NCBI RefSeq assembly: GCF_003814915.1
Contig: NZ_RKQK01000004.1
Coordinates: 62,001 to 126,000 of the forward strand
Reading direction: 5' to 3'
DNA length: 64,000 nt
DNA from: Pacificibacter maritimus
GTDB taxonomy: Bacteria > Pseudomonadota > Alphaproteobacteria > Rhodobacterales > Rhodobacteraceae
Position 1 is the first letter of the stretch. Each line of letters starts with the position of its first letter. Shown here in pieces: positions 9,782 through 19,015 of the stretch. The notes beneath the pieces are model-generated. The model was not told where the DNA came from, did not search any database, and was given only the letters and a program-made list of their open reading frames with translations. Made by a program: the position numbers and the translations under genes.

Positions 9782-10410
9782 ATCGTCGTCTTACCCTTTC
9801 CGGCGGAGCGCTCTCCACCGCTTATCTCGCGCACACCCATCAATCGTGCGGCGTCGTCTACAACTTTTGTAGAAAGACCGCCACGCGCGAGCGCGCCATG
9901 TATCACAGTTTCACGGCCAAAGGCCAAACCCAATTCGGCACTTGTAAGATGGCCGAACCAGCGGCCTCCCTCAGGTGTCCGTAGTTTGCCTTTTCCGCGT
10001 TCAGATCCGTCGGAGGCTTGCATCAAAACAATCGCGCGTTCCTCAGCAATCCATCCTTTTACTTTTTCAAAACCACAAACCGCTTCACCCGCTTTTCGAG
10101 CCAAAGCAATGAGGTGAACGACGCGTTGGGTTAGACCGTTTTCGATCAAATCCACAAAGCCATCGGCCACCGAAACATCTGCTCTGGCCACTTTGGCAAA
10201 CAGCTTTTTCTTAATTGCCTCATCCAAGGCCCCGCGATCAGCGCTAACCCAGATACCGCGACCTGGCAGTTTTTCTGCCAAGTCAGGAACGACCTGACCA
10301 TCGGGACCGATCACAAAACGGATGAGACCAGTACGCGGCTCGGAGTCGCGCGTTACAATGCAACGGCGCTCTCCATCATCCTTTGTATTTTTGTGGCCAC
10401 CACGGGGCAT
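9778..10410 (-). CDS. YlxR-family (DUF448) RNA-binding protein with C-terminal L7Ae-like part
   Basis: The N-terminal half carries the YlxR signature ([11 protein letters not shown], then the [10 protein letters not shown] region) and the C-terminal half resembles the L7Ae/YlxQ fold ([25 protein letters not shown]). YlxR-type proteins bind RNA and are always found beside nusA and infB. I chose the ATG at 10410 (MPRGGHKN; 210 residues, AGGTGA upstream). An in-frame ATG at 10461 would lengthen the product by 17 basic residues and overlap nusA by 29 bases, which seems less likely. The stop overlaps infB by 4 bases. The function in this organism is inferred only from family and context. Confidence 0.85.
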   Translation of the reverse strand: MPRGGHKNTKDDGERRCIVTRDSEPRTGLIRFVIGPDGQVVPDLAEKLPGRGIWVSADRGALDEAIKKKLFAKVARADVSVADGFVDLIENGLTQRVVHLIALARKAGEAVCGFEKVKGWIAEERAIVLMQASDGSERGKGKLRTPEGGRWFGHLTSAELGLAFGRETVIHGALARGGLSTKVVDDAARLMGVREISGGERSAGKGKTTI

Positions 10411-10432
10411 CAGATCACCTAAGCTGAGGCCT

Positions 10433-12046
10433 TTAAGCCTCGGCCTCCTCAGTTTCGCCATCTACGTCTTCTTCGCTTGCGTCTAATTCGGCTGGATCAA
10501 CCCAACCAAGTTGAATGCGCGCTGTCATGACAAGCGTTTGCGCCTCTTCCAAGGACATGTCAAATTTCTCTAGTAATCCTTCGTCTTTGTGGCGCTCGCC
10601 ATTGATGGTTGTCCATCCGCCAGCAAGTTCCCAATCGGCGCAGGTTGCGAAATCTTCGAGTGATTTCACATCGTCTTGAGCAAGCGCTTCAATCATTTGG
10701 GGTGTCAGGCCGTCAAATTCAACCAAGCTGTCGAGAACGCCCAAAGCACGCGCATTTTCGAGCGCTTTCAAATTGGCAGCTTCAAGAACGTCACGCGCAC
10801 GCGCCTGAAGTTCACCTGCAGTCGCTTCATCAACGCCGTCGATAACAAGCAATTCGTCAACTTCAACGTAGGCAACTTCTTCCAAGTTCGTGAAGCCTTC
10901 AGACACAAGAAGCTGTGCAAAGAATTCGTCCAAATCCAAGTTATCCATGAAGAGTTTGGTGCGGATTGCAAACTCTTTTTGACGGCGCTCTGATTCTTCG
11001 GCCTCTGTAAGAATGTCGATATCAAGGCCCGTCAACTGGGATGCAAGGCGCACGTTTTGACCACGGCGACCGATTGCCAGTGACAATTGCTCATCAGGCA
11101 CAACAACTTCGATTTTGCCGGCGTCATCATCAAGAACAACCTTGGAAACTTCAGCTGGCTGCAACGCATTCACAAGGAATGTTGGCGCATCTTCGTTCCA
11201 TGGGATGATGTCAATTTTTTCACCCTGAAGTTCGTTGACGACGGCTTGAACGCGTGAACCACGCATACCAACACAGGCACCGACAGGGTCGATAGAACCA
11301 TCGTTGGAAATCACAGCTATTTTTGCACGCGAACCAGGATCACGGGCAACAGCTTTGATTTCAATGATGCCATCGTAAATTTCTGGCACTTCCATTTTGA
11401 ACAGTTCAGACATGAACTCAGGCGCTGTGCGTGACAAGAACACCTGTGGGCCACGCGCTTCGCGGCGTACATCTTTGATAAAGCAACGCACACGATCATT
11501 CGGACGGTATGTTTCACGACCGATCTTTTCGTTGCGGCGCAAAATGCCTTCGCCGCGACCGATATCAACGATCACATTGCCGTATTCTTCACGCTTCACA
11601 ACGCCGTTGATGATTGTGCCTGCGCGGTCTTTGAATTCGTCGTACTGGCGATCACGCTCGGCTTCGCGAACCTTTTGCAAGATAACCTGTTTCGCAGATT
11701 GTGCTGCGATACGGCCAAGCTCGACTGGCGGCACTTCATCAGTAATTTCGCTGCCAATTTCTGGATCAGGCATGTATTGCTTGGCTTGGTCGACAGTCAA
11801 TTCGGCTTGATAGTTTTCCAGCTCCTCGTCGGCCACAACGGTGCGCACACGTGTGAATGTCGCTTTGCCTGTTTTACGGTCGATGTGAACGCGAATGTCC
11901 ATCTCGGAGCCGTATCGGGACTTTGCTGCACGCGCCAAGCTTTCTTCCATCGCCTCAACAACAAGGTTGGGGTCGATCATTTTTTCGCGGGCCACAGCCT
12001 CGGCGGTTTGAAGTAGCTCAAGCTGGTTGGCGGAGGTGATTGCCAT
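10433..12046 (-). CDS. nusA: Transcription termination/antitermination factor NusA
   Basis: NusA binds RNA polymerase and nascent RNA and modulates pausing, termination and antitermination. The 537-residue protein shows the N-terminal polymerase-binding domain (MAITSANQLELLQTAEAVAREKM onwards), an S1 domain near residues 135-205 (IINGVVKREEYGNVIVDIG), two KH domains (GACVGMRGSRVQAVVNEL and LAIGRRGQNVRLASQLTG), and C-terminal helix-hairpin-helix repeats. It ends in an acidic tail. It follows rimP by only 3 bases and precedes the YlxR gene, the classic order of this operon. Confidence 0.98.
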   Translation of the reverse strand: MAITSANQLELLQTAEAVAREKMIDPNLVVEAMEESLARAAKSRYGSEMDIRVHIDRKTGKATFTRVRTVVADEELENYQAELTVDQAKQYMPDPEIGSEITDEVPPVELGRIAAQSAKQVILQKVREAERDRQYDEFKDRAGTIINGVVKREEYGNVIVDIGRGEGILRRNEKIGRETYRPNDRVRCFIKDVRREARGPQVFLSRTAPEFMSELFKMEVPEIYDGIIEIKAVARDPGSRAKIAVISNDGSIDPVGACVGMRGSRVQAVVNELQGEKIDIIPWNEDAPTFLVNALQPAEVSKVVLDDDAGKIEVVVPDEQLSLAIGRRGQNVRLASQLTGLDIDILTEAEESERRQKEFAIRTKLFMDNLDLDEFFAQLLVSEGFTNLEEVAYVEVDELLVIDGVDEATAGELQARARDVLEAANLKALENARALGVLDSLVEFDGLTPQMIEALAQDDVKSLEDFATCADWELAGGWTTINGERHKDEGLLEKFDMSLEEAQTLVMTARIQLGWVDPAELDASEEDVDGETEEAEA

Positions 12047-12049
12047 GTC

Positions 12050-12649
12050 TCAGTCCTCTCTAAGGTCGTCGTTGGAACCATCGTCAGTTTCAACGTCATC
12101 AAATTGGGTTTCGTCAATTGCGCCAGACGCTTTGCGTTGGCGGAGCATTTCAGCGATCAAATCATCGGTCAGAATCAATTTGGCATCTGACAACCAGTCA
12201 AATTTCAAACCAATCGTAACAGTTTCGCCGTTTTCAATGATGTTAATCAAAACATCACCGTCCTCGACACCAGCCAATTCGCCCTTAAAGCGGCGACGGC
12301 CATCAAACATTTCTTCGGTCTCGATGCGCGCCTCGTAGCCCTCGAAAGTCTCAAAATCTTTCAAACGGGTCAAAGGGCGGTCGATACCTGGGCTAGAAAC
12401 TTCCAGCGTAAACTCATCTTCAATTGGGTCTTCAACATCCAAAACTGCTGATACAGCTGTGGAAATTTGAGCACATTCATCAACTTCGATACCGCCAGTA
12501 GGGCGCTCGGCCATGATCTGTAGCGTTTTCGACTTTGTCGATGACATCAGACGAATACGCACCAATTCAAAGCCCATTCCCTCAATAACGGGACCAACGA
12601 TCTCAGCCATGCGGCGGTCGATCGATGTTTTGGCAATCAGTTCGGACAT
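12050..12649 (-). CDS. rimP: Ribosome maturation factor RimP
   Basis: RimP assists late maturation of the 30S subunit. The 199-residue product contains the family landmarks [12 protein letters not shown] near the N-terminus, [18 protein letters not shown], and [21 protein letters not shown] in the middle, followed by the SH3-like C-terminal domain ([19 protein letters not shown]). A roughly 40-residue acidic extension ([16 protein letters not shown] type) makes it longer than the enterobacterial protein. It is the first gene of the operon, so the operon promoter should lie between 12650 and the terminator at 12698-12721 or inside it; I see no clear promoter motif. Confidence 0.95.
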   Translation of the reverse strand: MSELIAKTSIDRRMAEIVGPVIEGMGFELVRIRLMSSTKSKTLQIMAERPTGGIEVDECAQISTAVSAVLDVEDPIEDEFTLEVSSPGIDRPLTRLKDFETFEGYEARIETEEMFDGRRRFKGELAGVEDGDVLINIIENGETVTIGLKFDWLSDAKLILTDDLIAEMLRQRKASGAIDETQFDDVETDDGSNDDLRED

Positions 12650-12697
12650 ATTCCAATAAGCCTTTCGGGCAAACAGGACCCTAAATTAAGAGGGCAC

Positions 12698-12721
12698 AAA
12701 AAAACGGGCGCGCGGCCCGTT
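12698..12721 (-). terminator. Intrinsic terminator downstream of pip
   Basis: On the minus strand a 7-bp GC-rich stem (12703-12709 with 12715-12721, AACGGGC/GCCCGTT) with a 5-base loop is followed by a T-run (plus-strand A 12698-12704). It separates pip from the rimP operon, which reads in the same direction. Confidence 0.75.
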
Positions 12722-12804
12722 GATATTTCTCGGTGGTACCTTGGGGTTTCCCAACGCGCCGCTGTTGAACACGCTATACGCTGTGATCCTTGAAACTGCA
12801 ACCC

Positions 12805-13794
12805 CTATCGCAAGGGCAGCCTTATTTGCTTTGCTAGCTGATCCATAGTGTGAACCAATTGCGCAGCTATTCCCGCTTCTGACAATGCATGCCCCGCCTG
12901 CCCTATCATGTGTAACTGCGAAGCGGGCCAAGCCTTATGCAAACGATATGCCCCTTTGGGCGGGCAAACCATGTCGAAGCGTCCTTGTACGATTGTTCCG
13001 GGCACATCGGCCATCGATTCAACATTCTTCAACAATTGACCATCTGTTTCAAAGAATGCCTTATTTTGGAAATAATGATTTTCCAAACGGGCAAAGGCAC
13101 GCGCGAATTGCGCGGGAGGGTCCCCTACGCGCCCATCAGACCCGAGTGACGCCAGCGCATTTTCCCACTTTGACCAAATTCTTGCAAAATGCGTTTCAAT
13201 TTCAACGTCACCACTAAACAAGCGATTGTGATAGGCTTGAATCAGATCGCTACGCTCGTCGTCTGGAATATCAGCGATGAAGCCCTGCCAAAGATCGGGC
13301 CAAAATCGCCCAGCGCCACCCTGATAGAACCAGTCTAGCTCTTCTTGCATACCAAGAAAAACGCCCCGCAACACAAGGTGTATAACGCGTTCGGGGTGAT
13401 TTTGGGTATAGGCTAAGCCGAGTGTTGCGCCCCAACTGCCACCAAAAACGATCCACTTATCGATGTTTAAAACAGCACGAATTTGTTCGATATCTGCTAC
13501 TAGGTGCCAAGTTGTGTTGTCCGTGACGTCGGCAAAGGGTTTTGATCGCCCACAGCCGCGCTGGTCAAATAGAATGATTCTATAGATCTCGGGGTCAAAA
13601 AAGCGGCGCATAAAAGGACTACTGCCCCCGCCTGGGCCGCCATGAAGAACAACCACAGGGATACCATCTGGATTTCCGCTTTGTTCGACATAAATAGTAT
13701 GAAGCCCATCAACCGCGAGCATACGTTGATCGTACTGCACCAGCGGCGGGTAAAGATAGCTATATGCGCTCTTTGGGCCTGAAACCTTGTTCAT
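12805..13794 (-). CDS. pip: Proline iminopeptidase
   Basis: This is an alpha/beta-hydrolase peptidase that removes N-terminal proline. The 329-residue protein shows VVVLHGGPGGGSSPFMRRFFDPE (oxyanion region), FDQRGCGRSKP, the nucleophile elbow GGSWGATLGLAY, and near the C-terminus GRFDMVCPP (acid) and IGQAGHALSE (His). These are the hallmarks of the Pip family. The ATG at 13794 has AGGA 6 bases upstream; a longer frame to 13839 lacks a good ribosome site. It is divergent from ubiG. Confidence 0.92.
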   Translation of the reverse strand: MNKVSGPKSAYSYLYPPLVQYDQRMLAVDGLHTIYVEQSGNPDGIPVVVLHGGPGGGSSPFMRRFFDPEIYRIILFDQRGCGRSKPFADVTDNTTWHLVADIEQIRAVLNIDKWIVFGGSWGATLGLAYTQNHPERVIHLVLRGVFLGMQEELDWFYQGGAGRFWPDLWQGFIADIPDDERSDLIQAYHNRLFSGDVEIETHFARIWSKWENALASLGSDGRVGDPPAQFARAFARLENHYFQNKAFFETDGQLLKNVESMADVPGTIVQGRFDMVCPPKGAYRLHKAWPASQLHMIGQAGHALSEAGIAAQLVHTMDQLAKQIRLPLR

Positions 13795-13877
13795 AGAATT
13801 CCTATAGAGAGCGTGATAGCTCAGCTGGTGATAGATCAAAAATAGCTTACGCTGAATTGAACACGAAGGAACGGATC

Positions 13878-14624
13878 ATGCAAACCCATCACACGACAAT
13901 AGACCCGTCTGAAGTCGCAAAGTTTGAGGCAATGGCCGCCGAATGGTGGGATCCCAACGGGAAATTTAAGCCCCTCCACATGCTCAATCCCTGTCGTCTG
14001 GATTACATCACAGCTCAAATCGCTGCGGAATTTGGTCGTGACTTGAGTGATGACAAACCTTTTGACGGGCTGCGGCTTTTGGATATCGGCTGCGGAGGGG
14101 GACTTTTATCAGAACCCATGGCGCGCCTTGGGGCAACTGTGGTCGGTGCCGATGCCGCCGCAGGGAACCTTCCAGTCGCACGTCTTCATGCGGAACAATC
14201 AGGTTTGACGATAGACTATCGCCACACAACAGCTGAAGACTTAGCTGCTTCAGGCGAGCAATTTGATGTCGTACTCAATATGGAAGTCGTCGAACATGTT
14301 TCTGACCCCGAAGCATATTTAAATGCCTGTCATGATTTGCTAAAGTCGGGCGGATTGATGATTTGCTCAACTATCAATCGCAATCCAAAGTCATACTTTG
14401 TTGCCATTCTCGGAGCAGAGGTCGTCATGCGGTGGTTGCCACGCGGCACGCATGAATGGAATAAATTCATAACGCCTGATGAGTTGTACGACTTGATCAC
14501 GACTGCCAATTTACAGCCAGTTGATCGAAAAGGATTCGTTTTTAATCCTGTACTTTGGTCTTGGTCATTATCAGACAAAGATTTGTCGGTGAATTATGTA
14601 ACTGCATCGATTAAGCCAGTTTAG
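13878..14624 (+). CDS. ubiG: Ubiquinone biosynthesis O-methyltransferase UbiG
   Basis: UbiG catalyses both O-methylation steps of ubiquinone synthesis. The 248-residue product begins [16 protein letters not shown] and contains [25 protein letters not shown], which is characteristic of UbiG, then SAM motif I ([20 protein letters not shown]) and the [13 protein letters not shown] segment. The ATG at 13878 is preceded by AAGGA at suitable distance; an ATG 21 bases upstream is less well placed. It converges on the MarR gene, with only 8 bases between the two stops. Confidence 0.95.
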   Translation: MQTHHTTIDPSEVAKFEAMAAEWWDPNGKFKPLHMLNPCRLDYITAQIAAEFGRDLSDDKPFDGLRLLDIGCGGGLLSEPMARLGATVVGADAAAGNLPVARLHAEQSGLTIDYRHTTAEDLAASGEQFDVVLNMEVVEHVSDPEAYLNACHDLLKSGGLMICSTINRNPKSYFVAILGAEVVMRWLPRGTHEWNKFITPDELYDLITTANLQPVDRKGFVFNPVLWSWSLSDKDLSVNYVTASIKPV

Positions 14625-14632
14625 GGTCTAAT

Positions 14633-15082
14633 CTAAGTATCATCTTCAAGGCGAATACGCATTTCACGCAAGACTGGGAGTGCGTTTTTCACCCTATCTT
14701 GACCAATGGCTTCAACAACCTGCGTTAAGATAGGGGTAATGGCTGCCAATGCGGCATCACGTGCGGCAGTGCCTGATGGAGAAATCGAAACAAACTTACG
14801 CCGTGCGTCATCCCAATCAGGCCGAATGTGGATATGTCCAGCCCATTCCAGCTTATTCAAGGTATTTGTCATCGCGCCACGCGTCACATGAAAAGCCCGC
14901 GCAAGCTGAGCAGGCGACCGCTCATCCCCTGACCGCGCAAGGTGATTTAAAACAGAAAAGTGGCTAATCTCCATACCTTTAGGCAAAGCTTTTGTGAGTC
15001 GGTTGCGCGCCAACTGATCGGCCATAAAAATTTCAGAAAACAAAGCAACTGCCAGAGAGTCTGACCCAGATGTGGACCTCAT
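14633..15082 (-). CDS. MarR-family transcriptional regulator
   Basis: This 149-residue protein has the winged-helix architecture of MarR repressors: SHFSVLNHLARSGDERSPAQLARAF, HVTRGAMTNTLNKLEWAGHI as recognition helix, and the wing with RPDWDDARRKFVSISPSG. The ligand and operator are unknown. Its ATG overlaps by 4 bases the stop of the upstream nitrilase-family gene, so the two are translated together, and grxC lies just before them. Related Rhodobacter proteins (PetP type) sit near other genes; orthology cannot be judged from this window. Confidence 0.85.
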   Translation of the reverse strand: MRSTSGSDSLAVALFSEIFMADQLARNRLTKALPKGMEISHFSVLNHLARSGDERSPAQLARAFHVTRGAMTNTLNKLEWAGHIHIRPDWDDARRKFVSISPSGTAARDAALAAITPILTQVVEAIGQDRVKNALPVLREMRIRLEDDT

Positions 15083-15915
15083 TTTCGCACCTCGAATGCT
15101 CTATCATGTTGCAAAGATGGAATAGCTTTGCGCGCCTTTTCAACATCTTCCAAATCAATCTCAACGACCCCAACACCACAGCTCTGCTCGCCATCATAAA
15201 GGATTTCGCCCCATGGCGAAATCACCATACTATGACCATATGTGCTACGACCTTTGCTACCTTTTGAGGTATGTAACCCTGTCTGAGCTGGCGCAATCAC
15301 AATACTACCCGTTTCTATAGCACGCGCCCGCAGCAATACTTCCCAATGTGCTGCGCCTGTTGTCTGTGAAAACGCTGCGGGAATCGTAAAAATTTGCGCC
15401 CCAGCCTGTGCAAGCTTACGATACAGCGTTGGAAACCTTAAATCATAGCAAACAGTCATACCAAATGCGCCCAGCGCAGTATCGGCAATAACAGCATCAT
15501 CACCCGGTCTGTAACCATCGGATTCTTTGTAAACTTCATCAGCACCAAGTGTGACATCAAACATGTGAATTTTATCGTAGCATGCGTGGATACTTCCGTC
15601 AGGCGCTATCAAAAAGGATCGATTTACAAATCGGCCATCAGCACTATTTGATTTCAATGCTAATGACCCGATAAGAAGCCAAATACCGAGTGTTAGAGCC
15701 TCTTCTTGTAAAGACTTGAGCGTGGTATCCTTGTCTTGCGTTTGCAGAACTTTCTGCTGATGCTTGCGAGATGTCGAAACACAATTGCTCACTTCGGGCG
15801 TGCAAACGATTTGCGCCCCTTGCTGTGCAGCCTTTCGGACGTATCCGAGGATTACCCGCAGATTTTCATCTGGGTCATCACCAGAATTTAAAGTTATCAA
15901 ACCTGCGGTGAACAT
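15079..15915 (-). CDS. Carbon-nitrogen hydrolase (nitrilase superfamily, Nit1/deaminated-glutathione amidase type)
   Basis: The Glu-Lys-Cys triad of the nitrilase superfamily is present: Glu41 in CTPEVSNC, Lys115 in CYDKIHMFD and Cys156 in MTVCYDLRFP. The 278-residue length and the segment KIHMFDVTLGADEVYKES resemble Nit1-like enzymes, which hydrolyse deaminated glutathione as metabolite repair. Its place 3 bases after grxC (glutaredoxin) is consistent with glutathione-related function, but the substrate is inferred. Its stop overlaps the MarR gene start by 4 bases. Confidence 0.88.
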   Translation of the reverse strand: MFTAGLITLNSGDDPDENLRVILGYVRKAAQQGAQIVCTPEVSNCVSTSRKHQQKVLQTQDKDTTLKSLQEEALTLGIWLLIGSLALKSNSADGRFVNRSFLIAPDGSIHACYDKIHMFDVTLGADEVYKESDGYRPGDDAVIADTALGAFGMTVCYDLRFPTLYRKLAQAGAQIFTIPAAFSQTTGAAHWEVLLRARAIETGSIVIAPAQTGLHTSKGSKGRSTYGHSMVISPWGEILYDGEQSCGVGVVEIDLEDVEKARKAIPSLQHDRAFEVRK

Positions 15916-15918
15916 GAC

Positions 15919-16176
15919 TTATCCAGCAAGCAAAGTGTCAAGCTTGCCTGCGCGCTCCAATTCATGCAACTCATCGCAGCCACCAACATGAGTTGAGCCG
16001 ACAAAAATTTGTGGAACTGTGTGACGACCAGACGCTCGCTGCATCATCTCTTGACGACGATCAGGGGCGTTCATCACGTCAATATCAGTATACTGTACAT
16101 TTTTGCTATCGAGCAGCCTTTTAGCTGCAATGCAAAAAGGGCAAATTGGTGTCGTGTAAAGCGTTACAGCTTGCAT
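15919..16176 (-). CDS. grxC: Glutaredoxin 3
   Basis: This 85-residue protein has the dithiol active site CPFC (residues 12-15) in LYTTPICPFCIAAKRLLD, the conserved TVPQIFVG cis-proline segment and the glutathione-binding GGCDEL. Class I glutaredoxins reduce protein disulfides and glutathione mixed disulfides at the expense of glutathione. It is followed after 3 bases by the nitrilase-family gene and preceded after about 40 bases by comF, all on the minus strand. Confidence 0.95.
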   Translation of the reverse strand: MQAVTLYTTPICPFCIAAKRLLDSKNVQYTDIDVMNAPDRRQEMMQRASGRHTVPQIFVGSTHVGGCDELHELERAGKLDTLLAG

Positions 16177-16215
16177 ATTGTAAGTCCTTTTACTGTTGTG
16201 CAGGACTATACGGAT

Positions 16216-16929
16216 TTAGTTTTTCTTCGCAACGCGTGCAAGCACCGCGACCGAAACCTTTCTGGCTCCCGCCGCTAAGCAAGCATTGGTGCATTCAGTT
16301 AATGTCGCGCCCGTGGTCAAGACATCATCGACCAACAACACATGACGCCCCTTCACTCTTTTTGCCTTTTGGCCCCGAAAAGAAATGGCCCCTGCGACAG
16401 TTTCTCGTCGCTCGCTGGCAGACATCCCATCTAACTTACGTGTCGCGCGTTTTCGCACCAACAAGTTGGGGCAGTGGTCAATTTCTAATACCTTAGAAAG
16501 CCGTTTTGACAGCAATATTGATTGGTTGTAGCGCCGCCAATACCCCCGCAACCAATGAATGGGCACAGGCACAGCCACGGTATCATGCTCGACTATTGGC
16601 TTTGCTGAATTGGCCAACCACTCTCCGACGGGATAGGCAAGATCGGTGCGATCCGAATGCTTTAATCGCATGACGATGGATTTCGCGTTACCACGGTACA
16701 CCATTAAAGCGGCTGCGCGCGCCCAAGGCCGTGGTTTAGTTAAACAATCGTCACACAGATCCCCCGCCTGCGATTCACCGATCAATGAGGTCGCGCACAT
16801 ATCGCAACACCCGCCATCAATAAAATGGCTTTCCCCCCAACATGTCGGGCAAAGACCATAGACGAACTCGACCAACTGGTCGCAGGTCAGGCATTTGATT
16901 GGATAAAAGAGCTTGTTCAGGCTTTGCAT
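16216..16929 (-). CDS. comF: ComF family phosphoribosyltransferase-like protein
   Basis: The 237-residue product starts with a cysteine-rich zinc-ribbon region (Cys 13, 16, 27, 30, then CC at 41-42, 45, 59, 62) and ends with a type I phosphoribosyltransferase domain bearing the PRPP loop VLLVDDVLTTGAT (residues 197-209). That is the domain order of ComF, needed for DNA uptake in naturally competent bacteria and in several gene-transfer processes. No other competence gene is visible here. It diverges from the methyltransferase gene at 16978. Confidence 0.92.
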   Translation of the reverse strand: MQSLNKLFYPIKCLTCDQLVEFVYGLCPTCWGESHFIDGGCCDMCATSLIGESQAGDLCDDCLTKPRPWARAAALMVYRGNAKSIVMRLKHSDRTDLAYPVGEWLANSAKPIVEHDTVAVPVPIHWLRGYWRRYNQSILLSKRLSKVLEIDHCPNLLVRKRATRKLDGMSASERRETVAGAISFRGQKAKRVKGRHVLLVDDVLTTGATLTECTNACLAAGARKVSVAVLARVAKKN

Positions 16930-16977
16930 TTGTTGCGCAATTTCTTAAGTTGGATCGACTTCAGTGGAAGATAAAAC

Positions 16978-17814
16978 ATGCCCCCCAATGACCATCTTGT
17001 TGATCGCGCCCAGCTCGTGCGCAATCGCGATAGAGCCACCAAAATTGCTAGTGATTTCTTTTTACACACCGAGGCGCGGCTTGAGATAGAGCATCGTCTG
17101 GATATGGTTAACAAATCGTTTAGATCACCTGCGATTGTCACAAGCTTTCCCGAAATTTGGAAAAAATGGTTTCCAGATGCGAAAGTCGTTGAGGACACAG
17201 ATATCATTGACCTCAAAGAAGGTGCGCATGATCTGGTCATCCATGCAATGGCGCTGCACTGGGCGAACGATCCTGTTGGGCAACTTATTCAATGCAATCG
17301 ATCTTTGTCACCTGACGGCCTCATGATTGCGACTTTTTTTGGTGATCAAACCCTAAATGAACTTCGCTCATCCCTGTCACAAGCAGAAGCGCGCTTGTCA
17401 GGCGGATTGTCTGCGCGCGTTTTGCCGATGGGCGAACTACGCGATCTCGGAGGTCTATTGCAGCGCGCGGCATTTGCCCTTCCTGTGGCAGATAAAACCA
17501 CAACGCGGGTTACGTTTTCATCACTCACACATCTGGTAAAAGAACTGCGCGCTATGGGGGAAACATCAGCTTTAGAGGCACGTCCACGTAAATTTATGTC
17601 ACGCGCACTGTTTGAGCTGGCGCAAGAATTATATCAAACTCACTTTTCGACAGACCGACGATTGCAGGCCACTTTCGATATGATTTTTTTGACAGGCTGG
17701 GCACCAGACGCAAGTCAGCCAAAACCCTTGATGCCTGGCTCTGCCAAAACTCGTTTGGCGGATGCCCTCGGCGCAAAAGAGTTCAACATTCCAAAAGACA
17801 CTGACCCGACTTGA
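16978..17814 (+). CDS. BioC/NDUFAF5-like SAM-dependent methyltransferase
   Basis: This 278-residue protein has a methyltransferase fold with VVEDTDIIDLKEGAHDLVIHAMALHWANDPVGQLIQ and LSPDGLMIATFFGDQTLNELR, features shared by BioC and by mitochondrial complex I assembly factor NDUFAF5. The usual glycine-rich motif I is poorly conserved near residues 45-60, as in the NDUFAF5 branch. Whether it acts on a biotin precursor, on complex I subunits or on something else cannot be told. hemH follows 51 bases downstream on the same strand. Confidence 0.8.
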   Translation: MPPNDHLVDRAQLVRNRDRATKIASDFFLHTEARLEIEHRLDMVNKSFRSPAIVTSFPEIWKKWFPDAKVVEDTDIIDLKEGAHDLVIHAMALHWANDPVGQLIQCNRSLSPDGLMIATFFGDQTLNELRSSLSQAEARLSGGLSARVLPMGELRDLGGLLQRAAFALPVADKTTTRVTFSSLTHLVKELRAMGETSALEARPRKFMSRALFELAQELYQTHFSTDRRLQATFDMIFLTGWAPDASQPKPLMPGSAKTRLADALGAKEFNIPKDTDPT

Positions 17815-17865
17815 CCTCAGGCCCCAGCGCCCCAGTTTAGATCAAACGACACATAGGACCGAACC

Positions 17866-18951
17866 ATGGGAACAATGAAGCCAACACGGCTGAACACAAA
17901 TGCGACCGACGCCAAGTGCCCAGCGCATGCCTTGCATGATCATCCAAAGATTCCGCAAGAAAAAATTGGCGTTCTATTGGCGAACTTGGGCACACCAGAC
18001 GCAACCGATTATTGGTCGATGCGCAAATATTTAAGCGAGTTCCTGTCGGACAAGCGTGTCATCGATTACCCCGCTTGGAAATGGCAACCCATTTTGCAGG
18101 GCATTATTCTATCTATTCGCCCTCAGAAATCAGGAGCGGCATACCGCACAATTTGGAATAACGATGCGAATGAAAGCCCTCTGTTGACGATCACGAAACA
18201 ACAACATCAGGCAATTTCAGCCAAGTTAGGGTCTAAATTTGGTGAAAACATCGTAGTCGATTACTGCATGCGGTATGGAAATCCTTCCACCAAATCCAAG
18301 GTGGCTGCCATGATCGCTGAAGGATGCACCAAAATTTTGTTTTTCCCACTCTACCCGCAATATGCTGGGGCTACCGTGGCAACGGCAAACGACGAATTTT
18401 TCCGCGCCCTCATGAAAGAAAACTGGCAACCAGCGTCGCGGACTGTTGCTCCTTATTTTGACAACCCTCAATACATAGACGCCCTCGCTCAATCTGTTGA
18501 ACGCGCCTACGCAAGTGCAGCAAAAAAGCCAAATATATTGATCTGCTCCTATCACGGTCTTCCAGCGCGCTATTTGACCAAAGGGGGCGACCCGTATCAC
18601 TGCCAATGCCAAAAAACCACACGCCTACTCAAGGAACGTCTAGGTTGGGCAGATACAGAAATTATGACAACATTTCAGTCGAAGTTTGGCCCTGAAGAAT
18701 GGCTTCAACCTTACACGGTTGAAGAGGTTGCAAGACAAGCAGAGGCTGGTAACAAAAGTATTGCTGTCTGTGCCCCAGCATTTTCAGCGGATTGCATTGA
18801 GACACTCGAAGAAATCAACGAAGAAATCAAAGAGAGCTTTGAAGAAGCTGGAGGGGAAGATTTTTTATACATCCCCTGCCTCAACGATGATGAGGCCCAC
18901 ATTGATGTCTTAACCCAAGTCATCGAAGAAAACCTAAAAGGTTGGACTTAA
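17866..18951 (+). CDS. hemH: Ferrochelatase
   Basis: HemH inserts ferrous iron into protoporphyrin IX, the last step of protoheme synthesis. The 361-residue product contains VLLANLGTPDATDYWSMRKYL, FFPLYPQYAGAT, the conserved-histidine segment ICSYHGLPARYL, TFQSKFGPEEWLQPYT and the late APAFSADCIETLEEI. A short N-terminal extension (about 30 residues) precedes the domain. AGGACC lies before the ATG at 17866. It is followed by a bidirectional terminator. Confidence 0.96.
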   Translation: MGTMKPTRLNTNATDAKCPAHALHDHPKIPQEKIGVLLANLGTPDATDYWSMRKYLSEFLSDKRVIDYPAWKWQPILQGIILSIRPQKSGAAYRTIWNNDANESPLLTITKQQHQAISAKLGSKFGENIVVDYCMRYGNPSTKSKVAAMIAEGCTKILFFPLYPQYAGATVATANDEFFRALMKENWQPASRTVAPYFDNPQYIDALAQSVERAYASAAKKPNILICSYHGLPARYLTKGGDPYHCQCQKTTRLLKERLGWADTEIMTTFQSKFGPEEWLQPYTVEEVARQAEAGNKSIAVCAPAFSADCIETLEEINEEIKESFEEAGGEDFLYIPCLNDDEAHIDVLTQVIEENLKGWT

Positions 18952-18963
18952 GGCTTTATAATT

Positions 18964-18994
18964 AAAAGTGGCGACCGCCAAGGTCGCCACTTTT
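18964..18994. terminator. Bidirectional terminator between hemH and an L,D-transpeptidase gene
   Basis: A perfect 13-bp stem (18964-18976 with 18982-18994, AAAAGTGGCGACC and complement) with a 5-base loop lies between the convergent stops of hemH and the downstream minus-strand gene, with T-runs in both orientations. Confidence 0.87.
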
Positions 18995-19015
18995 ACAACA
19001 GTCATGTGGTTACTT

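Noticed and set aside
12722-12804. Possible tRNA (metY-like) gene upstream of rimP
   Set aside because: No cloverleaf can be drawn and no T-loop GTTCRANNC motif is present; the spacer holds only the pip terminator and leader.
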